Made by a program: the position numbers and the translations under genes
In this document: positions 24,722 through 31,036 of the stretch, one piece after another
How the letters are laid out: each line of letters starts with the position of its first letter
Position numbering within the stretch: the stretch's first letter is position 1
Source of the DNA: Gemmatimonas sp. UBA2094
GTDB lineage: Bacteria; Gemmatimonadota; Gemmatimonadetes; Gemmatimonadales; Gemmatimonadaceae
Length of the DNA: 31,036 bases
Assembly: GCA_002331565.1 (NCBI GenBank)
Contig: DCZC01000168.1
Coordinates: 1-31,036 of the forward strand
Reading direction: 5' to 3'
Notes under the pieces: model-generated
What the model was told of the DNA's origin: nothing
What the model saw: only the letters and a program-made list of their open reading frames with translations
Database searches by the model: none

Positions 24722-26514
24722 GGACGGCGACGGGAATCAGCGGGAGATAGGAGCGCGAGCGGCGGTGGTTTCGGGGACGAGGCCGGCGGACGACGTGGCG
24801 GTCGGGCCGGGGGCGTTCCCGCGGGAGGGGCGGTCCCCCGCCCGCGGCGAGAGGCCCGTGGAGCGGGGAGCGTGTCGGCAAGACTGTCGGGAGCCGGTTC
24901 GAGATACACTCCCGATGCCGCGGAATCTACGCGCACGTCACGCACTGCACCCGTGTCGAAGTTCACGTAGATGCGAACGCCTCGCACGTAATTGATGGCT
25001 GGGGGCGCCTGCCGTCCCTTCGAATTCGCGATGTGGAACAGTGAGCTCGCGTTGCCCAGCGCCCGGATCTCCTTCACCCTGGGGCCGGAACCGCTGTCTC
25101 GCGTGGCGGCAGTGGGTGCCGGTCGCGCGGGCTTCAGGCTGTCGGCCGCCGTACTATCGAAGAAGGCGAAAATGCTGTCTCCGCGCAGGACGTCCTTGTC
25201 CTTCGTGGTGATCTCGAGCGAGTCGGGGCTGCCGAGCGCCACCGCGTCCCCCACGGCACGCACCTCGCGCACCTGTCTGGCGGCCAGCCGGATGCGCATG
25301 GAGTCGGCCATCACATCCTGCTGCGGCGTGGTCGCCTTCGCGCGCCCCGCGCCGAAGGCGAAGGCCTCCTCGAGTTCCTGTTCCTTGAGCCGGATGTCGA
25401 TGACTTCCGCATTCAGTACGAGGTCCGAGCGCGTGGCGACCGACTTGTGACGCGCGACGACGCGATCGAGTTTGCGCGCCTTGCTGAACATGTCGATGGT
25501 ATCGCCGACGAGAGTGAACCGCTGTGCCGAGTCGCGGTTCACGATGCGGGCGCCGCGCACGAGGCGCGACTTCTCCGACACCTTGTCGAACGCGGCCGAG
25601 TCGGAGATGGCATTGATCTGCTCCCGATCGATGCGCACATCGCCCCACGCCATGAGGAGGGAGTCACCGGCATCCTCGAACCGGTTGGCTTGCACCGTTG
25701 TGGGGGCGGAGCGCCGTCCGGTGCTGTCCTTCTCGATCAGCGTGGCCGTGGAACGGCTCGGCGCGACCATGCGCGAGATCGGCCGCTCCGGCATACTGCG
25801 GAAATACTCGATGCTCGGACCCATGAACGAACTACCCGTCGCCGGCTGGGTCGCGACGACGTTGCCGTCGGCGTACAGGCGCCCTTCACGGGTGAAATAG
25901 GTAGCGTGCGTGGCCGTGATCTGCATCTTGTTCGGCTCCTCGTATACCACGTTGCCGTACAGATTCACGATACCGGCCGCCTGGAACTGCTCGGCGCTGT
26001 CGGCGCGGAGTCGATTGTTCTCTCCCTGACACCGGCCGACAAAGCCGCCGCCGATGAACGTGTTGGAAACCGTTTCGCTGATGCGGCTGTAGAGGAGCCG
26101 AGTCTCCGGGGGCGATTCCGCCATGTCCAGCACGCAGGGGCGGGACGCTGGCGGCTGTTTCCTGGGCGGCGTCTTCTTCTTCGCGGAATCCGCTTTGGCC
26201 TGGAGCCGCGCCGCCGAATCTGCCTTGGCCGTTACGACATTCGACGAATCGGCTGCCGCGGCCTTGGCGAGGCTGTCCCCAACGGGTTTCGCCGGGGCGA
26301 CGGCCGCTGCGCCCTTGGCAAGGCTGTCCGCGATGGATTGCGCCGCGGCGCCGGTAGCCGCGCCCTTGGTGCTGTCCGTCGTGTCCGGCTTCGAGGGCGC
26401 TGGAGCGGCATTCCGACGCACGCCACGGCACCCCGCCACCGTCACCATTATGGCGATGGTCGCGAGCACGAGCGCTCGGGTGGGCGCGGACGATGTTCGA
26501 CGGGAGGGGATCAC
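24718..26514 (-). CDS. lptA: LptA/OstA-family LPS export protein, large predicted lipoprotein
   Basis: The protein has 598 residues, about three times the usual LptA. GTG 26514 gives a signal peptide with the lipobox VAGC (Cys29), so lipidation is predicted. Residues 40-125 are an Ala/Lys/Asp/Ser-rich linker with near-repeats (DSLAK at 63-67 and 80-84). Residues of about 175-515 carry several OstA-type beta segments, such as [30 protein letters not shown] and [14 protein letters not shown]. These form the jellyroll that binds lipid A in LptA and the LptD N-terminus. The last ~60 residues are Pro/Arg-rich. Cys127 and Cys162 could form a disulfide. Function is inferred from the OstA motifs and from the position between lptC and lptB. 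It starts 10 bp after lptC. Confidence 0.85.
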   Translation of the reverse strand: MIPSRRTSSAPTRALVLATIAIMVTVAGCRGVRRNAAPAPSKPDTTDSTKGAATGAAAQSIADSLAKGAAAVAPAKPVGDSLAKAAAADSSNVVTAKADSAARLQAKADSAKKKTPPRKQPPASRPCVLDMAESPPETRLLYSRISETVSNTFIGGGFVGRCQGENNRLRADSAEQFQAAGIVNLYGNVVYEEPNKMQITATHATYFTREGRLYADGNVVATQPATGSSFMGPSIEYFRSMPERPISRMVAPSRSTATLIEKDSTGRRSAPTTVQANRFEDAGDSLLMAWGDVRIDREQINAISDSAAFDKVSEKSRLVRGARIVNRDSAQRFTLVGDTIDMFSKARKLDRVVARHKSVATRSDLVLNAEVIDIRLKEQELEEAFAFGAGRAKATTPQQDVMADSMRIRLAARQVREVRAVGDAVALGSPDSLEITTKDKDVLRGDSIFAFFDSTAADSLKPARPAPTAATRDSGSGPRVKEIRALGNASSLFHIANSKGRQAPPAINYVRGVRIYVNFDTGAVRDVRVDSAASGVYLEPAPDSLADTLPAPRASRRGRGTAPPAGTPPARPPRRPPASSPKPPPLALLSPADSRRRP

Positions 26515-26524
26515 GAGGTGGGGC

Positions 26525-27109
26525 TCAACGGGTGGGCACCTGCACCGTCGCGATGATCTTGCACGCCCGCATGCATCGGAAGTTGTTCAACTTCGGATCG
26601 GATTCGAAGCCGATACCGGAATGTTCGCGCTTGGGTTCGTTGAGCACGAACGCCGAATCGGAGAAGAACTGATTGCGAACCTGATCGAACACCAGTTGCT
26701 GGGAGGTGAAGCGCTTGCCGTCTTCGCGGACGACCACCACGTCCCCGCGCGCCTCGAGGCGCTGCAGGCGTGAGTTGTACGTCCCCGTTCGGGAGGTGAG
26801 CACGCCGTCCTTCACACCCTGCGACGTGTAGAACGTGAGATTCACGCGGCGCATTTCGATGCGCGTCCCGTCCTCGTAGAGGTACGACGTATCGGAGAGC
26901 AACTCTCCGTTGCTCACGCCTTTGTTGGTGAGCACGTGGCGCATGCCGAATCCCATCTGATCCGCTGAATCGGGCATGGTGGATGACTGCGCGCGCTTCA
27001 TGGTCGTCGGCTGCTTCTGGCACGCCGCCGCGCTGCACAGCAGGAGTCCCAGCACGATCATGCCCAGCGGGCGTACCGCGGGGACCCGGGTCGAACATAC
27101 GGCTGGCAT
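26525..27109 (-). CDS. lptC: LPS export protein LptC, predicted lipoprotein
   Basis: LptC receives LPS from LptB2FG and passes it to LptA. ATG 27109 gives 194 residues; the longer frame upstream overlaps kdsD. A hydrophobic N-terminus ends in SAAAC (Cys30), a possible lipobox. Typical LptC proteins instead keep an uncleaved membrane anchor. The body shows the LptC beta pattern: GVSNGELLSDTSYLYEDGTRIEMRRVNLTFYTSQG, then LTSRTGTYNSRLQRLEARGDVVV. The start overlaps the kdsD stop (TGATG), matching the kdsD-kdsC-lptC-lptA-lptB-rpoN neighbourhood of Proteobacteria. Confidence 0.88.
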   Translation of the reverse strand: MPAVCSTRVPAVRPLGMIVLGLLLCSAAACQKQPTTMKRAQSSTMPDSADQMGFGMRHVLTNKGVSNGELLSDTSYLYEDGTRIEMRRVNLTFYTSQGVKDGVLTSRTGTYNSRLQRLEARGDVVVVREDGKRFTSQQLVFDQVRNQFFSDSAFVLNEPKREHSGIGFESDPKLNNFRCMRACKIIATVQVPTR

Positions 27110-28101
27110 CAGATTGTCCCCGCGCGCATGAGGTCGTGCAGGTGAACGACCCCCACCAATCTTCCGTCGGTATCGATCACGGGCATTGCCATGATGCCGT
27201 GTGTTTCCATGCGGTGAACGATCGCACTTCCCAATTCGTCGGCTTCGGCCATGCGGGGCGTTCGGGTCATTACGGTGGCAACAGGGGTGGACAGCACGTC
27301 GTCCTGCCGTTCGAGGAGACGTGTCAGATCCCCTGCGGTGACGACCCCGCACACCCGATCCTGTTCCACCGCGATCGCGATGCCCCGCCGTTCGGCCAGC
27401 AAGACGACGGCCTCGCGCATGGTTGCGGTCGGTGACACGGCGGGGAGGCGGTCACGCTCCATGACGTCGCTGACGCGCGTCAGCAATCGACGCCCGAGTG
27501 CGCCGCCGGGATGGAAGCGCGCGAAATCTTCGGCACGAAACCCCTTCGCCTCCAGCAACGCCACCGCCAACGCATCGCCGAGGGCCAGCGTCACGGTGGT
27601 GCTCGTAGTTGGCGCCAGATTGTGCGGGCAGGCCTCCTCCCTCACGAGCAGGTCGAGCGTCACGTCGCATGAACGCGCGAGACGCGACGTGGCGACGGCC
27701 GTCATTGCGATCATCTTCACGCCAAGGCGCGCCAGCGCGTCGATGAGCGCGAGGAGTTCGCCGCTTTCGCCGCTCTTCGAAATCAGGATGGCCACGTCGT
27801 CGGCGCCGACGATCCCGAGATCGCCGTGAACGCTTTCCACAGGGTGCAGGAAGACGGCCGGCGTTCCCGTGCTGGTGAAGGTGGCGGCCATCTTGCGGCC
27901 CACCAACCCCGACTTACCGACACCGGCGACGATGACGCGTCCTGTGCACGCCGCGAGCAGGCGTACGGCAGCGGCGAACGGTTCACCCAGCGACGATTCG
28001 CTCGCGCGCAACGCCTCGGCTTCGAGGGCGAGGACACGGCGACCGCTTTCCACCAGCACTGCGGTCGCGAGCGTGTGGGACGAGGAGGACGTGGGGGTCA
28101 T
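27109..28101 (-). CDS. kdsD: D-arabinose 5-phosphate isomerase (SIS + two CBS domains)
   Basis: This enzyme interconverts ribulose 5-phosphate and arabinose 5-phosphate, the first step of Kdo synthesis. ATG 28101 gives 330 residues and overlaps the kdsC stop (ATGA). The SIS domain shows GVGKSGLVGRKMAATFTSTG, ESVHGDLG and ISKSGESGEL. The linker with FHPGGALGRRLL contains the histidine conserved in the KdsD/KpsF family. Two CBS domains follow (ATMREAVVLLAERRG... and ATVMTRTPRMAEADEL...). KpsF and GutQ paralogues have the same architecture, but the kdsC and kdsA neighbours support KdsD. Confidence 0.95.
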   Translation of the reverse strand: MTPTSSSSHTLATAVLVESGRRVLALEAEALRASESSLGEPFAAAVRLLAACTGRVIVAGVGKSGLVGRKMAATFTSTGTPAVFLHPVESVHGDLGIVGADDVAILISKSGESGELLALIDALARLGVKMIAMTAVATSRLARSCDVTLDLLVREEACPHNLAPTTSTTVTLALGDALAVALLEAKGFRAEDFARFHPGGALGRRLLTRVSDVMERDRLPAVSPTATMREAVVLLAERRGIAIAVEQDRVCGVVTAGDLTRLLERQDDVLSTPVATVMTRTPRMAEADELGSAIVHRMETHGIMAMPVIDTDGRLVGVVHLHDLMRAGTI

Positions 28102-28751
28102 TGTGGAACCTCGGAACTGATCACCGACACAACGGTCTCGGCGTCGGGATCTTCGCTGCGCGACTGTACGTACCGCTCGACGGCGTCGGCCCACTCGCCG
28201 CGCGCCTGCAGCAGCGCTTCGGTGAATTCGCGTACCGCGCCGTGTCCGCCGCGGGCGTGGAGATGCAGGTGGGCCGCACGGCGTGTTTCGGTGGTGGCGT
28301 TGCCTACCGCGACCGCGAGTCCCACGGCGCGCATGACGGCGAGATCCGGAAGATCGTCACCGACAAATGCCACGTCGTCGAGTGCGACGTTCCACGCGTC
28401 GCACAGGCGGCGCAGCGCCGGCAGTTTGCGGGCGTGACGGTCCTGGATGCAGGCATCAACGCGCAACTCGCGGGCACGCGTGGCAACACTTTCCGAGACC
28501 CGCCCGGTGAGAATGGCCACCTTGATGCCGCACTCGCGCAGCATGGCCATCCCGAGCCCATCCTGCACATCGTAGCGCTTCAACTCGAAGGACACAGCCC
28601 CGCCTTCGGGCATCGCACTGCCGAGATAGAGCCCGCCGTCGGTGAGCACGCCGTCGACATCGAAGGCGACGACCTGGATGCGCTTCGCCAGCGCCGGTTC
28701 GATACGTGGCGCGTGCACGACGAGCGGGGGCAATTCCGGACTCGCCATCAT
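28098..28751 (-). CDS. kdsC: Kdo-8-phosphate phosphatase (HAD family)
   Basis: KdsC removes phosphate from Kdo 8-phosphate. It has 217 residues, somewhat longer than the usual 170-190, with extra residues at both ends. The HAD nucleophile motif is AFDVDGVLTDG (D31 and D33). AILTGRVS is motif II and VAFVGDDLPDLAVM is the metal-binding motif. There is no cap domain, as in the C0 tetrameric KdsC group. Two ATGs stand in tandem (28751 and 28748); the first overlaps the kdsA stop. Confidence 0.94.
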   Translation of the reverse strand: MMASPELPPLVVHAPRIEPALAKRIQVVAFDVDGVLTDGGLYLGSAMPEGGAVSFELKRYDVQDGLGMAMLRECGIKVAILTGRVSESVATRARELRVDACIQDRHARKLPALRRLCDAWNVALDDVAFVGDDLPDLAVMRAVGLAVAVGNATTETRRAAHLHLHARGGHGAVREFTEALLQARGEWADAVERYVQSRSEDPDAETVVSVISSEVPQ

Positions 28752-29575
28752 CGACGTGTGGCCCGATCCCAGATGTCGACGGCGCGCTGCACGAGCGCGG
28801 AGAGATCGTGCAGCGGAATCATGTTGGGGCCATCGCTGGGCGCCACATCAGGATTGGGATGGGTCTCCAGGAACAAGCCCTGCGCGCCAGACGCCACGGC
28901 CGCGAATGTGAGCGGCGGAATGAACTCGCGCGCGCCGCCGCTGGCGCCGCCCTGTCCCCTGCCCGGCTGCTGTACGCTGTGCGTGGCGTCGAAGATGACG
29001 GGAACGCCGCACGCGGCGCGCATGCGGGCGAACGCGCGCATGTCGACCACGAGATCGCCATAGCCGAAGAACGTGCCGCGTTCGGTCACGGCTAGCGGTC
29101 CGCGTTCACGACCCGCCAGCGCCGCACCGGCTTCCACCTTCCGGACAGCGCCCGTCATGCCTTCCGGGTGCATCCACTGCCCCTTCTTCACGTTCACCGC
29201 CTTGCCGGTGGCACCGGCGGCGACGAGCAGGTCGGTCTGCCGACAGAGGAATGCGGGAATCTGCAACACATCGACCACGTCGGCCGCGGCAGCGCACTGC
29301 GCGGCTTCATGGACATCCGTGAGAATCGGCAACCCGGAGGCCGCACGCACGCGGTCGAGCGCTGCGAGTCCGGCCTCGAGTCCCGGGCCCCGTACGCCGT
29401 CGACATTGGAGCGGTTCGCCTTGTCAAAGCTGGCCTTGAAGATCACACCGCCGGGTACCTGTTCCGCCAGCCGTGCCAACGTCTCCGCCACGCGCAAATT
29501 GAGCGTGTCGTCCTCGAGCTGGCACGGTCCGGCGATGAGGAACAGCTCGCTGGACGGAAAGAGCGAAGCGCTCAC
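28748..29575 (-). CDS. kdsA: Kdo-8-phosphate synthase (probably metal-dependent type)
   Basis: KdsA condenses PEP and arabinose 5-phosphate. I place the start at GTG 29575 (275 aa, MSASLFPSSELFLIAGPCQL), as the frame before it runs into pyrG. Motifs: FKASFDKANRSNVDGVRGPG, ILTDVHE, LQIPAFLCRQTDLL, VNVKKGQWMHPEGM and FDATHSVQQPG. Cys18 in IAGPCQLE corresponds to the metal-ligand cysteine of Aquifex KdsA, where the E. coli metal-independent enzyme has Asn (GMNVLE). The late ETHPNPDVAPSDGP has the other acidic ligands. Placement between pyrG and kdsC follows a known pyrG-kdsA linkage. Confidence 0.95.
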   Translation of the reverse strand: MSASLFPSSELFLIAGPCQLEDDTLNLRVAETLARLAEQVPGGVIFKASFDKANRSNVDGVRGPGLEAGLAALDRVRAASGLPILTDVHEAAQCAAAADVVDVLQIPAFLCRQTDLLVAAGATGKAVNVKKGQWMHPEGMTGAVRKVEAGAALAGRERGPLAVTERGTFFGYGDLVVDMRAFARMRAACGVPVIFDATHSVQQPGRGQGGASGGAREFIPPLTFAAVASGAQGLFLETHPNPDVAPSDGPNMIPLHDLSALVQRAVDIWDRATRR

Positions 29576-29580
29576 GGTGA

Positions 29581-31036
<1,456 letters not shown>

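Overview
The window is GC-rich, densely coding, single-chromosome bacterial DNA with no mobile elements, CRISPR arrays or rRNA. It carries lpxK, the Kdo genes (kdsA, kdsC, kdsD) and the LPS-export genes (lptA, lptB, lptC), so the cell has a lipid A/Kdo outer membrane. It also carries a bacillithiol gene (bshC), which is unusual in Proteobacteria, and many GTG starts without clear Shine-Dalgarno sequences. My best guess is a Gemmatimonadota (Gemmatimonas-like) genome. That is an inference from gene content, not from a marker gene.

Left half, all on the + strand: lpxK (3' part), gdhA, rlmH, bshC, murJ, uvrC and thrC form a tightly packed run. A good sigma-70 promoter follows, then a PDZ/radical-SAM DUF512 gene, der, plsY, gpsA, a MerR-type regulator, surE and pcm. 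Next come apt, a tRNA-Arg(CCU) with its own promoter, and a membrane-anchored TPR protein.

Right half, all on the - strand and read from the right edge: pyrG (5' part missing), kdsA, kdsC, kdsD, lptC, lptA, lptB, rpoN, a GT2 glycosyltransferase, a GT4 glycosyltransferase, a flippase-like integral membrane protein, a Dpm1-like GT2 and dapF. These 13 genes mostly overlap or abut. The run ends in a strong intrinsic terminator. It links Kdo supply, LPS export, sigma-54 and a probable polyprenyl-linked glycan cassette.

The two halves converge on one long intergenic region (16573-16999). At 16728-16755 this holds a 28-bp element with the layout of a XerC/XerD recombination site (dif): 11-bp arm, 6-bp centre, 11-bp arm. 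Every protein gene on both sides points toward it. The window therefore appears to span the replication terminus, and this is the most notable observation. Other points of interest are an LptB with a ~145-residue N-terminal extension, a 598-residue lipoprotein-type LptA, a DapF with an altered catalytic signature, and three consecutive hairpins after the TPR gene.
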